NCBI RefSeq assembly: GCF_018326005.1
Contig: NZ_AP021903.1
Span: forward strand, 2,544,001 to 2,608,000
Direction: 5' to 3'
DNA length: 64,000 nucleotides
DNA from: Pseudomonas sp. Seg1
Lineage (GTDB): Bacteria; Pseudomonadota; Gammaproteobacteria; Pseudomonadales; Pseudomonadaceae
Below the pieces are notes generated by a model. That model was not told the DNA's origin. It saw only the letters and a program-made list of their open reading frames with translations, and searched no databases. Positions 1 through 8,037 of the stretch are shown one piece after another; positions within the stretch are counted from its first letter, which is position 1; the number at the start of each line of letters is the position of its first letter. Position numbers and translations under genes: made by a program.

Positions 1-482
1 GCAAGGCTCTCAGGCCGCGCGTAGAAGGCCGGCACCGGCGGGGCGATGATTCCGCCCATTTCGGTGACGGCGGTCATGTTGCGCAGGTGGGCGAGGGTCA
101 GTGGTGTCTCGCGGGCCATCAGCACCAGGGTGCGGCGCTCTTTGAGGGTGACGTCGGCGGCGCGGCCGATCAGTCCCGATGAGGTGCCGGTGGCAATCTC
201 CGCCAGCGTCCGCATCGAGCACGGCGCCACGACCATGCCCAGACAGCGGAACGAACCGCTGGCGATCCCGGCGGCGACGTCGTCGGCGCGGTGGTAGTGG
301 CTGGCCAGCGCGGTGACGTCGGCGAGTTTGTAGTCGGTTTCGTGGGCCATCGTCAGCAGCGCGGCGCGGCTGATGATCAGGTGGCTTTCGATGTTCAGCT
401 CATTGAGCAACTGCAGCAGGCGCACGCCGTAGATGAAGCCGGACGCGCCGCTGATGCCGACCACCATCCGTTGGCGGTTCAC
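1..482 (-). CDS. ubiX: UbiX-type flavin prenyltransferase, 3' end outside window
   Basis: The 160 visible codons match the UbiX/Pad1 flavin prenyltransferase family, which joins dimethylallyl phosphate to FMN to make the prenyl-FMN cofactor used by UbiD decarboxylases. Visible hallmarks are the N-terminal nucleotide-binding stretch VVGISGASGFIYG, the central VVAPCSMRTLAEIATG and the C-terminal MTEMGGIIAPPVPAFY. The start is a GTG (482-480) that overlaps the TGA of the upstream ubiD-like gene as GTGA, which implies translational coupling and matched production of cofactor synthase and decarboxylase. The frame is open to base 1, so the last residues are missing. This may be a pathway-dedicated paralogue rather than the ubiquinone-pathway ubiX; the operon position favours that. 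Confidence 0.88.
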   Translation of the reverse strand, partial: MNRQRMVVGISGASGFIYGVRLLQLLNELNIESHLIISRAALLTMAHETDYKLADVTALASHYHRADDVAAGIASGSFRCLGMVVAPCSMRTLAEIATGTSSGLIGRAADVTLKERRTLVLMARETPLTLAHLRNMTAVTEMGGIIAPPVPAFYARPESL

Positions 483-1864
483 GACTCAAGACCTCTGAGC
501 AACACCCGGGCGCGTTCGAGGACATCCTGATCGAGCTGCGCCTTGATCCCGTCAAAAGCCGAACCGCGTGTGGCGTCCAGGCCCATGCGTGAGGTGGTGC
601 CGTTGACTGAGGACGACGGATCCAGCGGGCTGCCGGGCAAACCGTCGATGGTGAAAATATCCAGGTGCGGCTGGAAGTGCGTGGCCAGTGCCCACAACAC
701 CTGGCTGTCATCGCTGATGTCGATATCGCTGTCCACCGCGATCACGGTTTTCAAGTACGGATCCCAGCCGAGCAGGGCCAGCATGATCTGCCGCGCCTCG
801 CCGTCGCGGCTCTGATCCAGCGCGACGTAGCAATGAAAATGCGTGCCGGAGTTCGGATAATGCACGGCGGTGACGGCGGGGAATCGGGCCTTGAGCTTCT
901 CGCTCATTTCCGCTTCACGGGGCAGACGGGCGAGAGTCAGGTGTTCGGCGTAACGGCCACCCATCACGTCCACCAACCACGCATCTTTGCGCCGCAGCAG
1001 AGTGTCGACACGCAGCACGTTGTTGGTCGAACGATCCGAGGAGTAGCCGCTGAATTCACCAAACGGGCCTTCCTCGGCGTAGGCCGCCGGGTCGATGGCG
1101 CCCTCCAGCACAAACTCGGCGTAAGCCGGGACACCGATGCCGTAGCGTGGAGTTTTCACCAGCTCCAGCGGCGCGCCGAACAGTCCGCCCGCCACCGCCC
1201 GTTCATCACTGCCGTAGGGCAAACGCGCCGCAGCGGCAAGCATGAACAGTGGGTGCGCACCCACCACCATCGCCACGTGTAATTCTTCGCCGCGTTCGCG
1301 GGCGGTCTGTAGCATCCGCCATAGGTGGCCGCGCGAGTGCAGGCTGGTGGCGAGGGCCTGACGGGCATGGCGCATCGAGCGGTGGTAGCTCATGTTGGCG
1401 ATGCCGGTGAGCGGGTCTTCGGCAATGATGATCGCGTTGGTGATGTAAGGCCCCCGGTCACTGTCGAAATGCTTGAGCATCGGCAGCAGCGCCAGGTCCA
1501 GCGCCTCGCCCTCGAAGACTTCATCGAGGATCGGGCCGGTGTCCACATAACGTGGCGGGATCGGCTGGTTGGCGCGGCTCTGGAAGGTTTCGTGCAGTAG
1601 CGCCGGGGTGACGCCGAACAGTCGGGCGATGCGAGTGCGGGAGGCGAACAGGTTGGTAGCCACCGGCACTTTCAGGTCGCCGACGTTTTCGCAGATCAGC
1701 AGCGGATCGCGGCCCTGAGCGGCGAGGGCATCGACCAGGGCGGTGACGTCCTGATCGGCGGAAATCGGTTGGGTGATGGTCAGCACATCGTCCGGAAACT
1801 CACGGCGATAGGCGTCGATGAAAGCGTGAAAGTCTTGGGAATCGCCGAGCGTCGAACGGGTCAT
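479..1864 (-). CDS. UbiD family decarboxylase
   Basis: This 461-residue protein belongs to the UbiD family of prenyl-FMN-dependent, reversible decarboxylases of aromatic and unsaturated acids. The diagnostic segment EGPFGEFSGY lies at residues 265-274, preceded by VPAYAEFVLEG, and the Arg in NMSYHRSM (about residue 162) sits where family members have the catalytic Arg. ATG at 1864 is preceded by GAGGTG (1871-1876). The next gene is a ubiX homologue overlapping by 4 nt; two amidohydrolase genes lie upstream. Substrate cannot be read from sequence. Family members of this length include 4-hydroxybenzoate, vanillate and pyrrole-carboxylate decarboxylases, so the catabolic assignment is inference from context. 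Confidence 0.88.
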   Translation of the reverse strand: MTRSTLGDSQDFHAFIDAYRREFPDDVLTITQPISADQDVTALVDALAAQGRDPLLICENVGDLKVPVATNLFASRTRIARLFGVTPALLHETFQSRANQPIPPRYVDTGPILDEVFEGEALDLALLPMLKHFDSDRGPYITNAIIIAEDPLTGIANMSYHRSMRHARQALATSLHSRGHLWRMLQTARERGEELHVAMVVGAHPLFMLAAAARLPYGSDERAVAGGLFGAPLELVKTPRYGIGVPAYAEFVLEGAIDPAAYAEEGPFGEFSGYSSDRSTNNVLRVDTLLRRKDAWLVDVMGGRYAEHLTLARLPREAEMSEKLKARFPAVTAVHYPNSGTHFHCYVALDQSRDGEARQIMLALLGWDPYLKTVIAVDSDIDISDDSQVLWALATHFQPHLDIFTIDGLPGSPLDPSSSVNGTTSRMGLDATRGSAFDGIKAQLDQDVLERARVLLRGLES

Positions 1865-1883
1865 GGTTTCACCTCGTAAAAAG

Positions 1884-1966
1884 CAGGCACGCAGGGGTGA
1901 GAGGGCGTTCGATCGAGCAGCCGTTGGCCTGCCGGTCGAACGAACGCCGGGTCATCTTCGTGCCTG
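1884..1966 (-). promoter_or_regulatory. nested inverted repeat in the leader of the ubiD-like gene
   Basis: Arms CAGGCACG (1884-1891) and CGTGCCTG (1959-1966) are perfect complements. Inside them GGCGTTCGATCGA (1904-1916) pairs with 1936-1948 at 12 of 13 positions. On the minus strand the outer arm is followed directly by CTTTTT and then the GAGGTG ribosome-binding site of the decarboxylase gene, so the element resembles a terminator or translation-sequestering hairpin in the transcript. It could equally be a DNA operator. Confidence 0.5.
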
Positions 1967-2010
1967 TAAAGTCGCTGTGTGTTGCGCTGTTACCTTGTGG
2001 GAGGGCCTTT

Positions 2011-2144
2011 GTGGCGAGGGGATTTATCCCCGATCGGCTGCGAAGCAGTCGTAAAACCAGTAAACGCGATATGCCTGATACAACGCGGTCGCAGGTTTTG
2101 GGGCCGCTTCGCAGCCCATCGGGGATAAATCCCCTCACCACAGG
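2011..2144. repeat. REPIN-like inverted pair (GAGGGGATTTATCCCC type)
   Basis: Two oppositely oriented copies of the palindromic core GAGGGGATTTATCCCC flank a GC-rich spacer with CTGCGAAGCAG / CTTCGCAGCCC arms. The same pair type recurs at 27699, 58671 and 62875. It fills most of the gap between the amidohydrolase and ubiD-like genes. Confidence 0.85.
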
Positions 2145-2175
2145 AAACTCCATTCCCACATTGGGTTGTGTGTAG

Positions 2176-3081
2176 CTACAAGTATGTGGTGGTCAGGCGA
2201 ATATCCGCCTCCGCCAGGTCTTTGGGCGGTGGTGTCGGTTCGATCCCGCACAACCGGGCGATGTTGTTGCCCAGGTAGTCCTCGAGATGATCCTCATCAA
2301 TGCCCAAGCCCTGCGGTGCCGGTGAGCACAACACCTCAAGTTCGCGTAGCCACATGCCCGGCTCATTCGGCGGCGAGTCGGTGCCGAAGACGATCTTGTT
2401 GCGCGGCAGTTCCTTGGCAAACTCGACGATCCGCGACTGGAAGCACCAGCCGGATTCGCAGTACACGTTCGGCGTGTCCATGGCCATCCAGAACGCTTCG
2501 AACGAGTAGTTGCCACCGGTCTGGATACCGAAGTGGCCGATGATGAAATTGACCATCGGAAACTCACGGATGATCGGGTAGAACATCGTCGGAATCGTGT
2601 ACGGGCCGTCGCCGGTGTGGATCAGCACGACGATGTTGTATTTGGCGCAAACCTTCATCGCCGGACGCAGCCAATCGAGTGCGCGATCCGGCCGGTAGCC
2701 GTGCATGTTGGCGTGCAGCTTGAGCATCTTGAAGCCGTATTCCTTGATGTGGAATTCCAGCTCCGCCGCACCGTTTTCCGGTCCCCAGCGCGGGTTGAAG
2801 TTGAAGTTGCCGATGAAGCGGTCCGGGTATTTCACGCAGAGTTCGGCGATGTACGACATGTAGTCGCGTACGCCCTCGCGGCCACGGCGGTTGCCGTCGC
2901 GATAACCGGTGTTGCCCGGCGGTGGCTGGATGAAGCCCATGTCGATGCGGCGCGGTTTGCCGTTGATCATGTACGGGCCGTCCATCAGCTTGAGCATGCG
3001 CTCGCCGGTGAACGGTTCGCCGGTGTGGCGCCAGGCCTCGTCGACCAGATTGGTGGGGTGCAGATGGGTGTCGATAATCAT
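2176..3081 (-). CDS. amidohydrolase-family (ACMSD-like) metal enzyme
   Basis: A 301-residue amidohydrolase_2 family protein of the kind that includes ACMSD and aromatic-acid decarboxylases or hydrolases. The expected metal ligands are all visible: HxH at H6/H8 in MIIDTHLHPT, H155 in LIHTGDG, H183 in IIGHFG and D235 in VFGTDSPP. Its start lies 4 nt after the stop of a close paralogue, so the two are co-transcribed and probably translationally coupled. Proximity to ubiD/ubiX suggests a decarboxylation or ring-processing step, but the substrate is unknown. The family also contains lactonases and hydrolases, so the reaction type is open. Confidence 0.82.
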   Translation of the reverse strand: MIIDTHLHPTNLVDEAWRHTGEPFTGERMLKLMDGPYMINGKPRRIDMGFIQPPPGNTGYRDGNRRGREGVRDYMSYIAELCVKYPDRFIGNFNFNPRWGPENGAAELEFHIKEYGFKMLKLHANMHGYRPDRALDWLRPAMKVCAKYNIVVLIHTGDGPYTIPTMFYPIIREFPMVNFIIGHFGIQTGGNYSFEAFWMAMDTPNVYCESGWCFQSRIVEFAKELPRNKIVFGTDSPPNEPGMWLRELEVLCSPAPQGLGIDEDHLEDYLGNNIARLCGIEPTPPPKDLAEADIRLTTTYL

Positions 3082-3085
3082 CGCT

Positions 3086-4015
3086 TCAGCTCCTGGCCAG
3101 TTGAGTGGTGACGGGGCGCTTGAGTTGCGCCTCTGCTTCGGAAACGGAACGCGGCGGCGGGGTCGGTTCGAGGCCGATCATCCGCGCGGTGTTGTTGCCC
3201 AGATAGTCTTCAAGGGTGTCCTCGTCGAGGTTCAGGCCTTGTGGCGGCTCATGGCAGAGCACTTCGAGCAGGCGCAGCCACATGCCTGGCTCGTTCGGCG
3301 GGGTGTCGGTGCCAAAGAGGATCTTGTGCGTCGGCAGCACCTTGGCGAACTCGACGATCCGCGATTGCAGGCACCAGCCGGATTCGCAATAGACGTTGGG
3401 CAACTCCATCGCCCATTGCATCGGTTCGAACACGTAGACGCCGCCGGTCTGCACGCCGAAGTGGGCCATGATGAAATTGACGTTGGGGAATTCCTTGATC
3501 ATCGGCACCCATTCCGACGGGATGCTGTACGGCCCGTCGCCGGTGTGCAGCTTGACCGGGATGCCCAGTTCGGCGCATTTCTCGAAGCATGGACGCACCC
3601 AGTCGAGCGCACGATCAGGCCGGTAGGCGTGCATGTTGGCCTGCATCTGGACCATGCCGAAGCCGTGCTCCTTGACGTAGCGCTCGATTGCTTCGACGCC
3701 GTTCTGCACACCGCAACGCGGGTTGTAGACGAAGCAGCCGATGAAACGGTCCGGGTAGGTCTGGACCATTTTCAGGGTGTAGGCCATGTAGGCGTCGATG
3801 GATTCGCGGCCCGAGAGTTCGCCGTCGGTCCAGGTGTAAATCGTGTTGCCTTGCGGCGGCTGGATGAAGGCTTTGTCGATGCGGCGAGGCTTGCCGTTGA
3901 CCATGTACGGGCCATCCATCATCTCCAGCAGACGCTCGCCGGTGAACGGGTCACCGTCATGCCTCCAGGCGAGGTCCACCAGATCGGTGGGATAGCAGCT
4001 GATATCGATGATCAT
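3086..4015 (-). CDS. amidohydrolase-family paralogue lacking the HxH metal motif
   Basis: A 309-residue paralogue of the downstream gene, similar along the whole length (shared FTGER, DGPYM, NGKPRRID, HTGDGPY, CESGWC, FGTD.PPNEPGMWLR and LEDYLGNN). The N-terminal THLHP of the paralogue is ISCYP here, so both HxH histidines are replaced (S6, Y8), while H157, H185 and D237 remain. This suggests a non-catalytic or altered-metal subunit pairing with its neighbour. ATG 4015 is chosen because AGGAG lies about 9 nt upstream and it aligns with the paralogue's start; an upstream in-frame start at 4069 is less likely. It is the first gene of the minus-strand operon 4015-1. Confidence 0.82.
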   Translation of the reverse strand: MIIDISCYPTDLVDLAWRHDGDPFTGERLLEMMDGPYMVNGKPRRIDKAFIQPPQGNTIYTWTDGELSGRESIDAYMAYTLKMVQTYPDRFIGCFVYNPRCGVQNGVEAIERYVKEHGFGMVQMQANMHAYRPDRALDWVRPCFEKCAELGIPVKLHTGDGPYSIPSEWVPMIKEFPNVNFIMAHFGVQTGGVYVFEPMQWAMELPNVYCESGWCLQSRIVEFAKVLPTHKILFGTDTPPNEPGMWLRLLEVLCHEPPQGLNLDEDTLEDYLGNNTARMIGLEPTPPPRSVSEAEAQLKRPVTTQLARS

Positions 4016-4344
4016 TGAAGTCGATCTCCTGATAGCGGGGAAGGGAGCTTTGCGGCTCTCGGCATCCACGTCCCGGGCAATCGGCCATTTCTATGCGCTG
4101 GACACGCGCATTCCCTCGCCTGTTTGCATCCGGCCCGGGTGGGTGGCTGCTGGGGGCGAGTATTGGAAAGGGGGAGCGGTTCGTACAATATTAATTGGGC
4201 GTGGTGGTGATATGCGTTCGATATGGTTTTGCGGTGATGGGGCTGACCTCATCGCTGGCAAGCCAGCTCCCACAATGATCGAGGTGTTAATCCGATCTGC
4301 GGCGCAACACAGCAACTGTGGGAGCTGGCTTGCCAGCGATGGCG
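4016..4344. promoter_or_regulatory. upstream region of the amidohydrolase operon
   Basis: No gene is supported here. The stretch holds the ribosome-binding site of the amidohydrolase gene, an AT-rich patch near 4185-4200 with the imperfect dyad CAATATTAATTG that could be a regulator site or promoter, and a REP pair at 4251-4340. Confidence 0.35.
4251..4340. repeat. inverted REP pair (GGAGCTGGCTTGCCAGC type)
   Basis: Two opposite copies of the core GGAGCTGGCTTGCCAGC, each ending in CGAT, sit between the lysR stop and the amidohydrolase promoter region. Such a pair can fold into a cruciform or long RNA hairpin. Confidence 0.88.
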
Positions 4345-5235
4345 TCAGGATTGTGTACGCTGGGCCAATTGTTTGATCACTTCAACCACCGGCGCCACCC
4401 GCTCAGCCTGCCCATGCGGCCACACCGCATACAGGTTGTAATGCGCCGCAATCTGCGCCTCGTTCAACGCTACCAGCCGCCCATTGCGCAACGCATCGGC
4501 GGCCAGTAATCCCCGCACCAGTCCAGCGCCGACACCCGCCTCGGCAGCCGCAATCAAATTCGCCGCATTATCAAAAACCACCCGCGCCGGCGGCTCCACG
4601 GGCGGCATGCCCGCCGCATCCAGCCACGGAATCCACGACCGCCGCGTATACCCCAACAACGGCAATTGGAGGATCTGCGCCGGGCTCAACGGCACCTGCA
4701 ACCCATGCCGTTCCAGCAAAGCAGGCGAAGCCACTGCCAACACCCGATCCCCGCAAATCTGCGTCATCTCGCAGTCGTCCCAATCGCCATAGCCATAACG
4801 CAACGCCAGATCGACCCGCTCGAATGTGCTGCGATCACTGCGCGGCATCGACAGCAGCGTCACCTCGTAATCCGGCAACCCATCGAGCAACTGCGGCAAA
4901 CGCGGATTGAGCCAGCTCTGCGCCAGTTCGCTATCGACATCCAGCGTCAGGCGTTGCGCCACGCTGCGGTTTTTCACCGAGGACAAGGCCCGATCAATCT
5001 GCGCCAGGCCGTCGGACAACACGCTGGCAAAGAGCTGCCCGGCGTCAGTCAGATTGCTGCCGCCACCTTCACGCACGAACAGCGGCTGACCAATGAAGTC
5101 TTCCAGTGCGCGGATCTGCTGGCTGATCGCGCTGTGGGTCAGATCGAGCTTGCGGGCGGCACTGGAAAAACTGCCGCTGCGCGCAGCGTGAATGAACGCA
5201 CTCATGGACTGCACCGACGGGTATCGCTTGTACAT
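4345..5235 (-). CDS. LysR-family transcriptional regulator (GcvA-like)
   Basis: A 296-residue LysR-type regulator. The N-terminal winged helix-turn-helix is clear ([32 protein letters not shown], broken here as residues about 13-44), followed by a ligand-binding domain with [22 protein letters not shown]. The ATG at 5235 gives a normal N terminus; the longer frame starting at 5412 would run across the neighbour's promoter. It is divergent from the molybdenum hydroxylase operon at 5354 and in line with the amidohydrolase/ubiD operon, so it may control either. LysR proteins usually regulate the divergent gene in response to a pathway compound. Confidence 0.9.
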   Translation of the reverse strand: MYKRYPSVQSMSAFIHAARSGSFSSAARKLDLTHSAISQQIRALEDFIGQPLFVREGGGSNLTDAGQLFASVLSDGLAQIDRALSSVKNRSVAQRLTLDVDSELAQSWLNPRLPQLLDGLPDYEVTLLSMPRSDRSTFERVDLALRYGYGDWDDCEMTQICGDRVLAVASPALLERHGLQVPLSPAQILQLPLLGYTRRSWIPWLDAAGMPPVEPPARVVFDNAANLIAAAEAGVGAGLVRGLLAADALRNGRLVALNEAQIAAHYNLYAVWPHGQAERVAPVVEVIKQLAQRTQS

Positions 5236-5353
5236 GTTGTTAGTCCTGCTTACACCGGTTGGCAGAAATCGTCGCTGGCCGCGTGTTGTCAAGGCTCCCA
5301 CTATTCGGTCACCAGGCCCGCACAAAGACGGGCCGCTCTTTTGGAGCCTGACA
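5236..5353. promoter_or_regulatory. divergent promoter region, lysR / molybdenum hydroxylase operon
   Basis: This 118-bp gap between divergent start codons must hold both promoters and any LysR operator. It includes a small hairpin GCCCG-N8-CGGGC (5316-5333) and the GGAG ribosome-binding site (5343-5346) of the Fe-S subunit gene. No clear -35/-10 pair was assigned. Confidence 0.5.
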
Positions 5354-5818
5354 ATGATTGCATTCACGGTTAACGGCGAACGACGCGAGCTGGATGAGGC
5401 GTCCCCCTCCATGCCCTTGTTATGGGTCCTGCGTGATCAACTGAAACTTACCGGCACCAAATTCGGCTGCGGCATGGGCCTGTGCGGTGCCTGCACCGTG
5501 CACCTGAACGGTGTCGCGGTGCGTTCCTGCCAGGTGCCGCTGGCCGCCGTCGCGGGCCACAGCATTACCACCATCGAAGGCCTTTCGCCGACAGAAACTC
5601 ATCCGCTGCAACTGGCCTGGGTCGCCGAAGATGTGCCGCAATGCGGCTACTGTCAATCCGGTCAGATCATGTCCGCGGCTGCGTTGCTCAACACTGGGGC
5701 GGCGGTGACTGACGACTCGATCCGCAACGCGATGTCCGGCAATATCTGCCGCTGCGGCACTTACGGGCGGATCAACAAGGCGATCAAACGCGCGGCGAAT
5801 ACGCCGAAGGAGGCGTGA
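5354..5818 (+). CDS. [2Fe-2S] subunit of a xanthine dehydrogenase-family molybdenum hydroxylase (IorA-like)
   Basis: A 154-residue electron-transfer subunit with two [2Fe-2S] clusters: the plant-type set Cys39/44/47/59 ([16 protein letters not shown]) and the second set Cys97/100/132/134 (QCGYC, NICRCG). Length and domain order match the small subunits of isoquinoline 1-oxidoreductase and related aldehyde or N-heterocycle hydroxylases. ATG 5354 follows GGAG at a spacing of 7 nt. The stop overlaps the start of the large subunit (TGATG). It passes electrons from the Mo site of its partner to an external acceptor, not identified in this window. Confidence 0.93.
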   Translation: MIAFTVNGERRELDEASPSMPLLWVLRDQLKLTGTKFGCGMGLCGACTVHLNGVAVRSCQVPLAAVAGHSITTIEGLSPTETHPLQLAWVAEDVPQCGYCQSGQIMSAAALLNTGAAVTDDSIRNAMSGNICRCGTYGRINKAIKRAANTPKEA

Positions 5819-8031
5819 TGCGCCTGCTCGACGACACTTTGATCGAACCGTCACGCCGAGTGTTTCTCAAACAAGCGGCGACGGTGGCTTCGGGGCTGGC
5901 GATTGCCCTGTATTTACCGTCCGGCGCAGCCGCCACTGACCCGAAGGCTCCAGCGCCGGCCAGCGAATTCGAACCCAACGCCTGGGTGCGGATCTTCCCC
6001 GACGGCACGGTGAAACTGGTGGTGCACAAGCACGATTCCGGCACGGGCACGCAAACGGCGCTGGCCGCGTGTGTCGCTGAGGAGCTGGGCGTCAACCCGA
6101 TGACCGTGCAGGTGATCACCCCGGAAGATCCGTTCTTCGACACCTACATTCACCCGATCTGGAAAGTCTTCTCCACCGGCGGCAGCACCAGCGTCTCGCT
6201 GGAATACGACCGTTTGCGCATGGCTGGGGCCACGGCGCGAGCGCTGTTGATCACGGCGGCGGCCAAGCAGTGGAAAGTCAGCACTGACAGTTGCACCACC
6301 GAAGAAGGCCGAGTCGTCCATCCATCGAGCAAACGCAGCCTCGGCTACGGCGAACTGGTCGGCGTGGCGGCGCATTTGCCGGCGCCTGAGCAGGTCACGC
6401 TGAAGGATCCGGCGCACTTCAAGTACATCGGCAAGCTGCGTCACAAGCGCGATGCAGCAGCCAAGGTCTGTGGGCGTTTCAAGTACAGCATTGACGTGCA
6501 ATTGCCGGGGATGCTGGTGGCGGTGATTCAGCGTGCGCCGGTGGTTGGTGCGAAGGTGATCAGCGTGGATTCGGCGGCAGCGTTGCAGGTGCCGGGTGTG
6601 CGCAAGGTGATCGCGATACCGGGGCGGCCGGATGTGCTTGGCGGCAATCTGGACGGCGTCGCGGTGCTGGCGGACACGTTCTGGGCCGCGCAACAGGGGC
6701 GCAACGTGCTGGCGATTCAGTGGAGCGATTCAGCGCTGGCCGGGTTCGACAGCGAACAGTTGGCCAGCGCTCAAGCCAAAGCCATCGGTGATCCGAAAAT
6801 ACAAACCGTCAAAGCCATGACCCACGGCGATGTCTCCGGGCAATGGCCGAGGGCTGCAAAGCTGATCGAAGCCGATTACACCATGCCTTACAAGGTGCAA
6901 AACCCGCTGGAGCCGATCTGTATCACCGCGCAGGTCAAGGATCAGGCGATCACCTACTGGGGCGGCGTGCAGGTGCCGTCGTCAGCACTGGAAGCGGCGC
7001 AAACCGTGTGCGGCATCGACAAGGCCGGGGTCACCATCAACGAGTTGGTGTCCGGCGGCAGTTTCGGTGCGCGAGAGGCCAAGTACTGGTTGTTCGAAGT
7101 CGCGTATCTGGCGCAACAGACCGGTGTGCCGGTGAAACTGCTCAACAGCCGCGAAGACGAAATGCATGCGTTATTCAATCACCCGGCCACCCTGCATCGG
7201 GTCAAAGGCGCGCTGGATGCACAGGGCAAACTGACCGCGCTGCAATTGCATGCCGTGTCGCCGGCTTCGCCGGAGCAGTGGGAGCCGGGTTATTTCGAAC
7301 GCCCGGATCGCATGGATTACAGCACCACCGAAGCGATCACCGCGTGGGACTTTGCCTATCGTCCGCCACACCTGGAACTGAACTGGGTCAAGCACGAAAG
7401 CAACGTGCCCAGTGGCTGGTATCGTTCGGTGAGCTTTATTCCCAACGTGTTTGCTGTGGAAAGTTTCATGGATGAACTGGCCCATGCGGCGGGCACCGAT
7501 CCGTTGGCTTTTCGCCTGGCCAACATGCAGGAACGGCCACGGCATGTGGCGGTGCTCAAGCAGGCTGCCAAGCGTGCCGGATGGGGCCAGCCTTTGCCGC
7601 CGGGTACGGCGCTGGGCATCGCCACGAATCAGGGTTACACCAGTTTTATCGCGGTGGTGGCGCGGGTTGCGACCGTCGATGGCAAGGCGAAAGTCGAAAA
7701 GCTCACCTGCGTGGTCGATTGCGGGTTGGCGGTGTCGCCGGGCGGGGTCGAAGAGCAGATCTATGGCGGCCTGATGTGGGGCCTCGGCCACGCGTTGTTC
7801 GATCGGCTCGACATCAAGCAGGGGCGGGTGGTGCAGAGCAACTTTCACGACTACCGCGTCACGCGCATGTCCGATATGCCCGCCACCGACATCTTCGTAT
7901 TGGATGGTGAGCCGAGCAAACCCGGCGGTGTCGGCGAACTGGGCAGCCCTTCGGTGGCGCCGGCCATTGCCAACGCGTTGTTTGCGCTGACCGGCGTGCG
8001 GCAGCGCTCGACCCCTCTGAGTCTGGGGTAA
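5818..8031 (+). CDS. Tat-exported molybdopterin large subunit (IorB-like) of the molybdenum hydroxylase
   Basis: A 737-residue large subunit of the xanthine dehydrogenase/aldehyde oxidoreductase family, resembling IorB. A twin-arginine signal (SRRVFLKQAATVASGLAIAL) lies near residues 12-32, so the complex probably folds with cofactor and is exported to the periplasm. The C-terminal GGVGELGSPSVAPAIANALF contains the Glu expected to deprotonate the Mo ligand. The ATG at 5818 overlaps the preceding stop and has AAGGAGG just upstream; the in-frame GTG at 5815 is too close to that site. It likely hydroxylates an aldehyde or an electron-poor N-heteroaromatic ring. The substrate is unknown, and no dedicated cytochrome subunit is adjacent. 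Confidence 0.9.
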   Translation: MRLLDDTLIEPSRRVFLKQAATVASGLAIALYLPSGAAATDPKAPAPASEFEPNAWVRIFPDGTVKLVVHKHDSGTGTQTALAACVAEELGVNPMTVQVITPEDPFFDTYIHPIWKVFSTGGSTSVSLEYDRLRMAGATARALLITAAAKQWKVSTDSCTTEEGRVVHPSSKRSLGYGELVGVAAHLPAPEQVTLKDPAHFKYIGKLRHKRDAAAKVCGRFKYSIDVQLPGMLVAVIQRAPVVGAKVISVDSAAALQVPGVRKVIAIPGRPDVLGGNLDGVAVLADTFWAAQQGRNVLAIQWSDSALAGFDSEQLASAQAKAIGDPKIQTVKAMTHGDVSGQWPRAAKLIEADYTMPYKVQNPLEPICITAQVKDQAITYWGGVQVPSSALEAAQTVCGIDKAGVTINELVSGGSFGAREAKYWLFEVAYLAQQTGVPVKLLNSREDEMHALFNHPATLHRVKGALDAQGKLTALQLHAVSPASPEQWEPGYFERPDRMDYSTTEAITAWDFAYRPPHLELNWVKHESNVPSGWYRSVSFIPNVFAVESFMDELAHAAGTDPLAFRLANMQERPRHVAVLKQAAKRAGWGQPLPPGTALGIATNQGYTSFIAVVARVATVDGKAKVEKLTCVVDCGLAVSPGGVEEQIYGGLMWGLGHALFDRLDIKQGRVVQSNFHDYRVTRMSDMPATDIFVLDGEPSKPGGVGELGSPSVAPAIANALFALTGVRQRSTPLSLG

Positions 8032-8037
8032 GCCGCC

